From positions 1 through 56,381 of the forward strand of contig CALVPQ010000008.1 in the NCBI GenBank assembly GCA_944351415.1: 56,381 nt of DNA, in the 5' to 3' direction. The translations under genes were made by a program, and so were the position numbers. The DNA is from an uncultured Clostridia bacterium. GTDB lineage: Bacteria; Bacillota; Clostridia; Christensenellales; UBA1242. Positions within the stretch are counted from its first letter, which is position 1. Every line of letters begins with the position of its first letter. Positions 8,106 to 17,917 of the stretch are shown piece after piece. A model generated the notes under the pieces. The model was given only the letters and a program-made list of their open reading frames with translations. It did not search any database and was not told the origin of the DNA.

Positions 8106-9247
8106 AATAGCACACCTAATATAAACGTCATCAAAGTGACTGCACCTGTTAAAATAAAACAAGTTACAAGCAGAACTAAAGATAAATTGTCTAGTTTAAA
8201 AGGTTCGTCTTCCTTAAGCATCTGATTATCTATTTCGCTTGAATTGCCGGTTTCAATCGACGTTGACATGAATATTTTATCAAAATTTTCAAGGTCTTCT
8301 TCTTTGGTTGCTTTTGTGCCATCTGCAAGCTCCTTTACTTCGCTTTGAAAAGCTGTTCGCATCATCTCTGTGAAAAGCGCCTCTTGTAAATTGTGCATAC
8401 GTTTGAGTGCTGTTTCTTTGTAAAGTGCCTTTGTTAATACTCGTAGTGCCATAACGAGCAAGATAACTAGGATTATCACAAATAGTAGTGCTGTGATAAA
8501 GTTATTTTGAAAATTAAATTGTAGCCAAGCAAACATATTGCCAAAACCTAACCCATTTGCATTTGAAAAGCCCATAAATAAACTTAATGCATTGTTCATA
8601 AAATGTATGAGCATGGCTGGATATATTGTGTCGCAAAGAGATGTGAGATAGCCGAGATACAAGCCTATGCATGTTGCATAAAAGAACTGCTCTATATTCA
8701 TGTGCATAAGTCCGAATAAAAGTGATGAGATTATTATCGCCTTCTTGCTACCTAAGTTTGAAAGCCCTTTGAGTAGCATTCCCCTGTGGGCTGTTTCCTC
8801 GCAGATACCTGGCAAAATTGCGGTTGTCACCAAATTGATTAAAAATAGCCAAAAAGGATATGAACCGCCACCTGAACTTGTGCCAGCATTGAAGTTATAA
8901 CCAAGCGCTGACAAGACGGCATTAAAGAAAGTGGCTACGAAGACATTTAAAATATATACAATAACACCTATTAAAATGGCATACAAAACTGCTTTCCATG
9001 AAATTTTCTTAAAGCCATAATATTTAAAAACATCTCTGACTTTTGCCTTTTGAATACCTTTAAACATAAAGATAGAAATACTAAAAAGCATACCTATTTG
9101 AATAAATGCATTTAATATATCTTCACCAATTTCTCCTAAAAAGTTAAGAACACCAAAATGTAACAGCATTCTTATAACTACAAACAAGACCACAATAGTC
9201 GTATAGCAAATTATTGTGTTTCTTGTTGTTTTATTTCTAATATTCAT
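8102..9247 (-). CDS. CPBP-family intramembrane metalloprotease with extra C-terminal helix
   Basis: A membrane protease-like protein of the CAAX/Abi (CPBP) family, 381 residues from 9247. The glutamate motif EETAHRG is at residues 150-156, the second motif FGLMHMN lies near 180-186 and HFMNN follows, together forming the predicted metal/catalytic site. About eight or nine hydrophobic segments are visible. After the protease core there is an about 75-residue cytoplasmic stretch and one more C-terminal helix. A GGAG 6 nt before ATG 9247 favours this start over one four codons upstream. Substrate unknown. A second CPBP gene follows on the other side at 9480. Confidence 0.85.
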   Translation of the reverse strand: MNIRNKTTRNTIICYTTIVVLFVVIRMLLHFGVLNFLGEIGEDILNAFIQIGMLFSISIFMFKGIQKAKVRDVFKYYGFKKISWKAVLYAILIGVIVYILNVFVATFFNAVLSALGYNFNAGTSSGGGSYPFWLFLINLVTTAILPGICEETAHRGMLLKGLSNLGSKKAIIISSLLFGLMHMNIEQFFYATCIGLYLGYLTSLCDTIYPAMLIHFMNNALSLFMGFSNANGLGFGNMFAWLQFNFQNNFITALLFVIILVILLVMALRVLTKALYKETALKRMHNLQEALFTEMMRTAFQSEVKELADGTKATKEEDLENFDKIFMSTSIETGNSSEIDNQMLKEDEPFKLDNLSLVLLVTCFILTGAVTLMTFILGVLL

Positions 9248-9479
9248 TATTTTCTCCATAATTTGTCTTTTTTAAGACGATTTTTGTTTTTATAAATTCA
9301 AGTGATACTTACATAGTAATACATAATTTGAATACTGTAAAGGGGTAAAGTATTTTTTCTTAAAAGAATATTTTGTTTAAAAAAGTAGAAATTTTGTTTA
9401 TTTGAGCATTTTTTGTTGGATTTTGTCGAATAAGTTTTTTTATCCTTTTACTTTGTTGCCAAAAATAAACCAAGACTTA

Positions 9480-10454
9480 CTAAGCTAGAAAAGTAAATAA
9501 TGTTATAAATAACATCATTGCAAGAGCAACACCTATTGATATGTATATGAAAATTGATGTTTTTGTAGAAGTCTTTTCTACCTCTTCTTTACTTTTATGT
9601 TTAAAATAAAATCTGTCTATGATATAAATAATTGCAACTGTTACACCAAGCAATAATATGGCAATAAGATAGAACCACCAAGTATTTGGCAATGCAAGAG
9701 AAAAACTTGTGATATTTTGCAAATATGTAAACAAAATGACAAGGAAATTGTTTATAAAATGCACAAGTATAGACGACACAAGTGAGCCTGTTCTTAAAAC
9801 AAGCCATGCCATAATTGAACCGAGAAGAAATGGATATACAAGTTGTTGCAAATTTTGATGCATAAGTGCAAACATAAAGGCAGACATAAAGATAGCTTGC
9901 ACGTCGTTAAAACGTGTGCGAAGCCCGTTTAAAATTATCCCCCTAAACAAAAGCTCTTCTGTTATGGCTGGGATTATGCAGGTTACAACAACAGAAAGTG
10001 CAAAGATGCCAAAGCTTTGTGGATTTGTGAGCGACTCGGTTGTTCCTCCCTCAAGTGGGAAACCTATTGCCTTGAGAATATTATCTATAACACCAATAAA
10101 ATATTGCAAGCCAAAGAGTGAGATTATGCCGATTGCAACTATCAAAAGATATGTATACCACTTCATCTTGAAATTTAGATTTATAGCCTTATATTCTATT
10201 CTCTGTGTTTTGTTGTATATTAAATATAACGATACATAGCAGATTGCGGTCACCACGCCGTAGACCGCGTTAAACCATATACTATCTGTTATATCTGTTG
10301 CTTCACTATTATTTACACCAGCAATCAAATTTGCAATCAGTGAAAAAACAAGCGACAAAAGAATTGGCAAAATAAGAGCAAATAAAAATATCTTGCCACT
10401 GTCTCCATCATTATAAAAATTTCGCCTATCGTAGACCTTTGTGTTTTTGTTCAT
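9480..10454 (-). CDS. CPBP-family intramembrane metalloprotease
   Basis: A second CPBP (CAAX protease-like) protein, 324 residues from 10454. The motifs EELLFRGIILNGL, FALMHQN and HFINN are all intact, and about eight hydrophobic segments are present. It ends in a TAG stop. The ATG at 10454 is chosen because it sits exactly 6 nt after a TATAAT with a TTGTCT -35 at 17-nt spacing and no ribosome binding site, giving a predicted leaderless mRNA. The longer frame would begin inside the promoter. It is divergent from tadA with back-to-back promoters. It may be an old paralogue of the neighbouring protease; substrate unknown. Confidence 0.85.
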   Translation of the reverse strand: MNKNTKVYDRRNFYNDGDSGKIFLFALILPILLSLVFSLIANLIAGVNNSEATDITDSIWFNAVYGVVTAICYVSLYLIYNKTQRIEYKAINLNFKMKWYTYLLIVAIGIISLFGLQYFIGVIDNILKAIGFPLEGGTTESLTNPQSFGIFALSVVVTCIIPAITEELLFRGIILNGLRTRFNDVQAIFMSAFMFALMHQNLQQLVYPFLLGSIMAWLVLRTGSLVSSILVHFINNFLVILFTYLQNITSFSLALPNTWWFYLIAILLLGVTVAIIYIIDRFYFKHKSKEEVEKTSTKTSIFIYISIGVALAMMLFITLFTFLA

Positions 10455-10460
10455 TGGCTT

Positions 10461-10489
10461 ATTATACAATAATATTTTGCAAAAGACAA
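10461..10489 (-). promoter_or_regulatory. Leaderless promoter of CPBP gene
   Basis: The minus-strand sequence reads TTGTCT, a 17-nt spacer, TATAAT, 6 nt, then ATG at 10454. This is a near-consensus sigma-A promoter whose start site would coincide with the start codon. Confidence 0.7.
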
Positions 10490-10498
10490 ACAAAGTGC

Positions 10499-10527
10499 TT
10501 TACTTTAAAGCAAAATTTTATTAAAAT
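10499..10527 (+). promoter_or_regulatory. Leaderless promoter of tadA
   Basis: TTTACT, a 17-nt spacer, TAAAAT, 6 nt (CTTAGT), then ATG at 10534. There is no ribosome binding site. It lies back to back with the promoter of the divergent CPBP gene, only 9 nt between the -35 boxes. Confidence 0.6.
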
Positions 10528-10533
10528 CTTAGT

Positions 10534-10977
10534 ATGATGGATTTTATGGAAGAAGCAATTGGGCAGGCAGAAATTGCCCTAAAGCACGACGAAGTGCCTA
10601 TTGGTGCGGTTATTGTTAAAGATGGAAAGATTATCGCCAAGGGTTATAACAAAAGAGAAAAAAGTCAAAATGCACTGATGCATGCTGAGATTATTGCAAT
10701 AAAAAAAGCCTGCCGAAAACTTAAATCATGGCGGCTTGATGGCTGCAGCATTTATGTGACCCTTGAGCCCTGCCCTATGTGCAGTGGTGCTATTGCAAAT
10801 GCAAGAATTGCTCGCCTTGTTTATGGGTGCGAAGAAAAATCGTCTGGGGACAATCTTTGTGAGAAGATACTTTCAAGCACTAGGCTTAATCACAAAGTTG
10901 AAATAGTTTTTGATGAAAAATATAGTGAAAAATGTGGCAGGCTTTTAAGTGATTTTTTTAAAAATAAGAGAAAATAA
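10534..10977 (+). CDS. tadA: tRNA adenosine(34) deaminase TadA
   Basis: TadA deaminates A34 to inosine in tRNA-Arg(ACG), allowing it to read CGN codons. The 147-residue protein has the zinc/catalytic motifs HAE at residues 50-52 and PCPMCSGA from residue 79 (ligands C80 and C83). Length is typical. The start region has no ribosome binding site and reads ATGATGGATTTTATGG. The first ATG at 10534 lies 6 nt after the -10 box, consistent with leaderless translation, although the second or third Met could also be used. The gene stands alone; the AT-rich gap downstream contains element E2. Confidence 0.94.
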   Translation: MMDFMEEAIGQAEIALKHDEVPIGAVIVKDGKIIAKGYNKREKSQNALMHAEIIAIKKACRKLKSWRLDGCSIYVTLEPCPMCSGAIANARIARLVYGCEEKSSGDNLCEKILSSTRLNHKVEIVFDEKYSEKCGRLLSDFFKNKRK

Positions 10978-11172
10978 ATTATATTTTTTTTAATTTTATT
11001 TATCTTTTTAATTATTTATTTTTTATTATTTTTAATTAGTTTTAATTATTTTTATTGTTTAATTATATATTATTAAATTATTTCTGTTTTATAAATTAAT
11101 TTTTTTACATTTTTTATTTGAATTTTATTTTTAAATATTTTTTTATTTTTATTATAAATCCGCATGAATAGG

Positions 11173-11267
11173 GGCTCGGAAATGTATGCCTAAGGCATAT
11201 AAAAAAAGAAAGCTGGTGCTTTCTTTTTTAAAAAATTTGTTGAAAACAAATTTTTGATTTCCGAGCC
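11173..11267 (+). repeat. Cloverleaf intergenic element E2
   Basis: The outer stem is GGCTCGGAAAT (11173-11183) paired with 11257-11267. The arms are TATGCC/GGCATA (11185-11199), AAAAAGAAAGC with loop TGGT (about 11202-11229), and AAAAATTTGTT with loop GAA (11231-11255). The outer stem resembles E1 (GGCTTGGAAAT), but the arms are unrelated in sequence. It lies in the convergent gap between tadA and the SHOCT protein gene. The rest of 10978-11320 is extremely A/T-rich with no gene. Confidence 0.85.
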
Positions 11268-11320
11268 ATAAATAAATTTCTGAACTACTCATAGATAAAA
11301 TATTTATAAACTGTTTTATA

Positions 11321-11806
11321 TTATAACAATTTTAAAAGCTCTTCATTATATTCTTCTTCGCTTATTTTTCCTTCTTCTCTCATCTTCTTAAGGCGGGCTA
11401 TTTTTTCTGCTTTAGTTTCATTTATCACTTCAACATTATCACCCACTTTAACTGATTTTTCTTTCTCTGGTTTAATCCATACCCAATCTGATATGAACAT
11501 TGTGATAATTAAAAGCACGCTTGAGACAGAAAGCAAATTTACTATTATTGAGATTACAAGGGCTGTCATATAATAGCCATAACGTTGACGGAAGAGCTTT
11601 CCATTCTTCCATATCGCCATGATAAGAAGCACAGCAACAGCTAGGCAACAGGCAATTGTTATAAAGTCAAAGACTAAATAAAATACCGCACTGCGAATAG
11701 CTGGGTCGGTTTGAAACCAAGAAACTATTGAGAATATACCCCACCCTATTTCAATAAAATTAAATATTATCGCCACAATTATAAGCCACTTTTTTGTTGT
11801 GTTCAT
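11321..11806 (-). CDS. Four-helix membrane protein with C-terminal SHOCT domain
   Basis: A 161-residue membrane protein. Four hydrophobic segments lie at about residues 7-30, 40-65 and 78-105 (the last probably as two). A C-terminal SHOCT motif of about 27 residues (KIARLKKMREEGKISEEEYN and following) is a short helical module often found at protein ends and thought to mediate oligomerisation. The frame is open for 22 codons upstream, but AGAAAGGAG precedes ATG 11806, which also gives the expected MNTTKK start. Function unknown. It is convergent with tadA across element E2, and divergent from the SDR gene. Confidence 0.75.
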   Translation of the reverse strand: MNTTKKWLIIVAIIFNFIEIGWGIFSIVSWFQTDPAIRSAVFYLVFDFITIACCLAVAVLLIMAIWKNGKLFRQRYGYYMTALVISIIVNLLSVSSVLLIITMFISDWVWIKPEKEKSVKVGDNVEVINETKAEKIARLKKMREEGKISEEEYNEELLKLL

Positions 11807-11936
11807 AATTCTCCTTTCTATACAATATATTTTGATATTGAATATTTTAGCATTAGCACAAAAATAAGTCAAATCATTTTGATTATTTCTAAATTTATTA
11901 TATACTAAGTTAGATTTATTATGTTAAGGAGTTATG

Positions 11937-12722
11937 ATGAAAAAGGTTGAAAAATATAATATTTTAATTACAGGTTCGTCTAGTGGAATTGGACAAGCAC
12001 TACGAAAACATTATGAAGCTATTGGGCATACTGTAATTGGACTAAGTTTAGCAGATGACGACTATTGTTGTGATGTTTCAGATAAAGAGCAGATGAAAAT
12101 TGCTTTTAACGATATAAAAGAAAAATATGGACATATTGATATTCTTATAAATTGTGCAGGATTTGGGCTTTCAGGTGCAATTGAACTTATTCCTAACACA
12201 CAAATTCAAAAAGAATATGACGTAAATGTTATGGGCACAGTTAATGCGATTCAGCTTACACTTCCAATGATGAGTGAAAAAGGAAAAATTATCAATATAA
12301 GTTCTGCTTGTGCCTTGTTTCCGCTGCCTTTTAGAGCCTTCTATTGCTCTAGTAAAGCTGCTGTAAGTATGCTTAGTGATTGTTTAAGAATGGAGCTTTC
12401 TAAAACAAAAATTCAATCAACAGCAATTTGCCCTTGTGATATAAAAACTAACTTTACAAAAAATAGACAAAAAGATTTTCAGACAAATGATAGATATAAA
12501 GATGCAATAAAACTTTCAGCACAACGTATTGATGATAGAGAAGATAAGCGTATGAGTGTTGATAAGGCAATCAAGATTATGACAAAAATCATAAGAAAGA
12601 AAAAACTTAAACCTCAATATGTTATGGGAACTAGAAATAAAGTGCTCTATCAAATTCAAAAATTTTTCCCTAAATCTTTTGTTTTAAAGGTTATGACAAA
12701 ACTTTTTTATGTTGACAAATAA
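11937..12722 (+). CDS. SDR-family NAD(P)-dependent oxidoreductase
   Basis: A classical short-chain dehydrogenase/reductase of 261 residues. The cofactor motif TGSSSGIG is near residues 12-19, the NCAG segment near 76-79, a Ser of the catalytic triad in ISSAC, and the YCSSK motif (Tyr and Lys catalytic) near 144-148. The substrate cannot be predicted. AAGGAG ends 5 nt before the ATG at 11937, so that start is preferred to the ATG directly upstream at 11934 (2-nt spacing). The C-terminal 30 residues are basic. It is a single-gene unit ended by the terminator at 12769. Confidence 0.88.
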   Translation: MKKVEKYNILITGSSSGIGQALRKHYEAIGHTVIGLSLADDDYCCDVSDKEQMKIAFNDIKEKYGHIDILINCAGFGLSGAIELIPNTQIQKEYDVNVMGTVNAIQLTLPMMSEKGKIINISSACALFPLPFRAFYCSSKAAVSMLSDCLRMELSKTKIQSTAICPCDIKTNFTKNRQKDFQTNDRYKDAIKLSAQRIDDREDKRMSVDKAIKIMTKIIRKKKLKPQYVMGTRNKVLYQIQKFFPKSFVLKVMTKLFYVDK

Positions 12723-12768
12723 ATAAAATAATTAATGAAAATTTTTTAAAATTCTTTATTTCAGCTAT

Positions 12769-12800
12769 AAAAAATGCATTAGTTTTCTAATGCATTTTTG
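12769..12800. terminator. Bidirectional terminator between SDR gene and groEL
   Basis: A perfect hairpin AAAATGCATTAG with CTAATGCATTTT is flanked by A and T runs on both sides, between the convergent SDR and groEL genes. Confidence 0.85.
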
Positions 12801-12821
12801 TTTATATTGTATTGTTCTGTT

Positions 12822-14736
<1,915 letters not shown>

Positions 14737-14788
14737 CTTCATTTTCTCCTTTTCCATATTTTTATACGTAAATTTTGTAGCAATTTCC

Positions 14789-14804
14789 TTTTGTGAACAC
14801 AAAA
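14789..14804. promoter_or_regulatory. 16-bp perfect palindrome in groESL leader (candidate operator)
   Basis: TTTTGTGAACACAAAA is a perfect inverted repeat (7-bp arms, 2-nt centre) about 13 nt downstream of the groES -10 box. This is where the HrcA/CIRCE element is normally found, but the sequence does not match CIRCE (TTAGCACTC/GAGTGCTAA). A similar TTGTG...CACAA repeat lies just downstream of the T-box promoter at about 30966. Confidence 0.45.
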
Positions 14805-14817
14805 ATTTTACATACAA

Positions 14818-14845
14818 ATTATACAATATTGTCATAAAAAGACAA
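14818..14845 (-). promoter_or_regulatory. Sigma-A promoter of groES-groEL
   Basis: The minus strand reads TTGTCT, a 16-nt spacer, then a perfect TATAAT. The groES start codon is about 80 nt downstream, leaving a leader that contains the palindrome. Confidence 0.7.
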
Positions 14846-14926
14846 ACTAATTTACAAGATATTTTTTTCATAGAATGTTGTTTTTTGTCATAAACTAAAT
14901 TAGCATATAAAGGAGTAAAATTTCAA

Positions 14927-15700
14927 GTGCAAGTGCCAAAAAAAATTGATTTTTCTTTTTTTAAGTCTAAAAAATTCTTTATTATTTCTCTTTGTTTGGT
15001 GTTTTTAATAGCCTGCACTATTGCGGCAAATTATCTTTCCCTTGCCATTGTTAGAACAAACAGCACAAATGAAAGTGTAAACTCTAGTGCCTTTGATGTT
15101 TATATGCTTACCCTTGCAAAATCGCAGGTTAAAGCTGAGGCTGAAAGCATGGCTTCTGACTATCAAAAAGTGGGTGCGGGTGGCTATATTTGGGAGCAAG
15201 ACGGCTATTTCTATGTTGTATCAAGTGTGTATGCAAATAAAAATGATGCCATCTTAGTGCAAAATAGTGTGAAAGCAAATCAAGGATTTGACAGCGAAAT
15301 TATCACCGTGCATTTTGATGAGATTGTGGTGAATGGAAGTTTCTCGTCAGAAGAAAAGAAGGTGATTGCCAAAACGATTAGTGCCTGTTATGACTTCTAT
15401 TATAATATCTATGACGTTGCAATCAGTCTTGATACGGCGGTTTATAATGAAATCTCTGCAAGACTTGCTGTTAATAGTGCACACAATAGTTTAAGCAATA
15501 TCTATGATGACTTCAACACCCTTTTTGATGGCACAAGCGGACAACTTGAAGAACTTGGACTTCTTCTTGAAAAAACACTTGCAATAAGCAAAGAGCTTTG
15601 TGGCGGAATAGCTGAAAATAAAGAACAAACTTATTCCTCTGTGCTTAAATATAGATATACCGAAGTTTTAGGTGTGCTGTATGAGTTTATAAATAGTTAA
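14927..15700 (+). CDS. Membrane-anchored SPOR-like protein
   Basis: A 257-residue protein with a basic N-terminus, one membrane helix at about residues 18-38, and an extracytoplasmic remainder. Residues 55-115 (VYMLTLAKS, then GGYIWEQDGYFYVVSSVYANKND) follow the pattern of a SPOR domain, which binds denuded peptidoglycan at division sites. The C-terminal half is helical. The start is a GTG at 14927 with AAAGGAG about 11 nt upstream, slightly long spacing. It is divergent from groES. SPOR is inferred from pattern only; a role in division or sporulation is plausible but unproven. Confidence 0.6.
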   Translation: MQVPKKIDFSFFKSKKFFIISLCLVFLIACTIAANYLSLAIVRTNSTNESVNSSAFDVYMLTLAKSQVKAEAESMASDYQKVGAGGYIWEQDGYFYVVSSVYANKNDAILVQNSVKANQGFDSEIITVHFDEIVVNGSFSSEEKKVIAKTISACYDFYYNIYDVAISLDTAVYNEISARLAVNSAHNSLSNIYDDFNTLFDGTSGQLEELGLLLEKTLAISKELCGGIAENKEQTYSSVLKYRYTEVLGVLYEFINS

Positions 15701-15736
15701 AAAGCCTAACAAATGAAATTATTATAACTATAATTT

Positions 15737-15768
15737 AAAAAACTCTCACCTTTTAAAATGAGAGTTTT
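15737..15768 (+). terminator. Terminator after SPOR-like gene
   Basis: The hairpin AAAACTCTCA with TGAGAGTTTT ends in a T-run, 37 nt after the stop codon. Confidence 0.8.
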
Positions 15769-15780
15769 ATGTTTTAAATT

Positions 15781-15820
15781 TAATTATATTTAATTATATT
15801 TAATTATATTTAATTATATT
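15781..15820. repeat. Tandem 10-bp A/T repeat, four copies
   Basis: The unit TAATTATATT is repeated four times exactly, plus a partial copy. It sits between the SPOR-like gene terminator and the 3' end of the BspA-type gene. Probably slippage-prone simple sequence; no function evident. Confidence 0.9.
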
Positions 15821-15851
15821 TAGTGTATTAAAGAGTTTATAATTATAGTAT

Positions 15852-17522
15852 TTAAGCTTTAATGTATTTAATATAGCCTTCAACTTGGTCACTGCCATTA
15901 GGGTCTTGCGTCCAGCCACTTGGTGCTGTTGTAACTGTGATGCTATCTTTAATATATAATGTTGTGGCATATCGTGTTAAATATTCGTAAGAAGATGAAC
16001 TTGTTATTCCATTTGCTATTGTAGAATTATCTATATATACTGTTGCTAAGTTAGAACAATCATTGAAAGCATTAATACCTATACTTGTTACTCCTTCTGG
16101 GATTGTTATACCTGTAAGTCCGCTGCAATTACGGAAAGCATCAGAACCGATACTTGTTAAGGAACTTGGCAAAGTTACACTTGTAAGTCCGTCACAACTA
16201 TGAAAAGCAGAATCGCCTATACTTGTTACTCCTTCTGGGATTATTATGCTTGTAAGCCCACTGCAATCCCAAAAAGCACTTTCACCGATACTTGTTACTC
16301 CTTCTGGGATTATTACACTTGTTAAATTAATTTGGTCTGCAAATGCACCAGCCCCAATACTTGTTACTTGATAATCATTGCCCTCTACATAGATATTTCT
16401 TGTCTTTGGATAATTAATTTCTATTGGAAAGTCAGTTTCAATATAGCTTCGATTTGATAACTCAGTTACAATCTCCATCGCATTTGTAGCATTAATATTA
16501 TATATTTCACCAGTGTTTAATGTAATCGTTGCAGTTTCTACTTTTCCACTTAATACTTCTATGCATGGTCTTATGATGGCAAACAATTCTGTGGGATTAG
16601 TATAGTATTCAAACTCTATTGTATAATCAATAAGTTCAAATGTTATAGGAAATGAAATTTGTCCTTGCACTATTTCTATATAAAATGACACACCATCTTC
16701 AATATATCTTCTCTCCATTTCCTCTGGAGTTGCCCAATAAAATCCTGAAGCAATTATCACTTGATATACCTCATTGTTCGCTAAGGAATAAAATTCGTCT
16801 AATGATTCAACTTTCATAGTATATCCAGCAGTTTCTAATTCTTCTGTTATAACTGAAAAAGTTGATGGAATTTCAATTTCTGTTGCCGAACCTGTGTAAG
16901 AAGTTACAGCACCAGTGCTGGCTGATGTTGTTGCAAAAGTGAAATCGGTAATTTCCGGTGGTATGTATTCTTTTATTGTTATAGTTATGTCTGATAGGTT
17001 TAGTGGGTTGGCTATATTGGTTTGTGGGGCTGTGATTGTTAAAGATAGTGTGTCATAAGGAGCAGTTGCCACGTCAAATACCTTAAAGCCTTCACTATCA
17101 GTTTCGGCTAACTCGTTTACTTCTATTATTCCGCTATGGCTTTCGGTGACACCCTCGCTTATTAATGTTTCTGATAAGGTTACTCTCTCTATTGCCCATT
17201 GCATATTTGTTGCATTTATTATATCAAAGTATAATGTGAATGAGCCATGTTTATTTGGCTCTGCCTGTGACAAAGATGTTAAATCTAAGTTAAAATTTTC
17301 ATTTATGTAACCTTGAGAAAAACTTGTAACATCTATTGCCTCTTCCCCCGTTGCTTGATACCTTACAGCTTTCACATACAAGCTTCTATCTGGAACGTTA
17401 AAGGTTATATTCCCTTGCATGGTTATAGTCTATTGACTTGCTGCAAATACACCTAGTATTAAAGCACCAAGCATGAGTATAAATAGTGATATTGCTGATA
17501 TTAACTTTACTTTTAAACTCAT
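15852..17522 (-). pseudogene. BspA-type leucine-rich-repeat surface protein, interrupted by in-frame TAG
   Basis: From ATG 17522, with GAGGT 4 nt upstream, the frame encodes a signal peptide of about 28 residues (MSLKVKLIS, then a hydrophobic core ending VFAAS). It stops at TAG 17430-17432. The same frame resumes immediately, with ATG 17420 four codons later, and runs 522 residues. The second part has a region of beta-rich repeats, then four LRR_5/BspA repeats of about 23 residues with pattern IPEGVTSIG.xAF..CSGLTS. A CAG-to-TAG change at codon 31 would explain it. TAG is a normal stop in other genes here. Without the signal peptide the downstream protein would not be exported, so this is a nonsense pseudogene, a phase-off allele, or a sequence error. 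Confidence 0.8.
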
Positions 17523-17723
17523 TCTTACCTCGTCCAGTTATTTTTAAAACTTTTTTTTTGAAATTTCTCTTATTCACATTTATTTTATGAATTAAAATGC
17601 TTTATGTCAAGTTTTTTAGAACTTTATTTATTATGTTCATCATATTTAACAAAAATATTACAATAAGGTTTATGCGAAGTGATTTTACTGAAATTAAAGA
17701 TAAATTTGAACGGAGTGATTTAA

Positions 17724-17818
17724 GCCCAAGAGCTGGAGCATTTTTAAATGCTCTTAAGAAAAGTTTTCAACTTTTCTTAAAAAAACTTTGCTTTGGCAAA
17801 GTTTTCTAGCTCTTGGGC
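17724..17818. repeat. Cloverleaf intergenic element E3
   Basis: The outer stem is GCCCAAGAGCT (17724-17734) paired with 17808-17818. The arms are GAGCATTT (17736-17753), TTAAGAAAAGTT with a 3-nt loop (17754-17780), and AAAACTTTGC with a 4-nt loop (17782-17805). It lies in the gap between the BspA-type gene and the M1 peptidase. Orientation is ambiguous because no arm is A/T-only. The rest of the gap 17523-17917 shows nothing else; an open frame across this element is incidental. Confidence 0.85.
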
Positions 17819-17917
17819 GTGTTTATAATCCAAAAAAATATAACCAATCATTATTTTAAGAATAATCAATCAAAAATTTTATGGTTAAACTGACAAGTTA
17901 AAAATTCGCTTTAAAAA

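Noticed and set aside
14740..14880. CIRCE/HrcA operator upstream of groES
   Set aside because: No TTAGCACTC-N9-GAGTGCTAA or close match could be found; the only palindrome is a different 16-mer.
15852..17522. TAG reassigned as a sense codon
   Set aside because: TAG is the sole stop of several intact genes (mazF 25308, CPBP 9480, the gene ending 24152, secG 39266), with no conserved extension after it.
17597..17809. 70-codon plus-strand open frame
   Set aside because: It runs through cloverleaf E3 and its arms; the frame arises from the repeat sequence.
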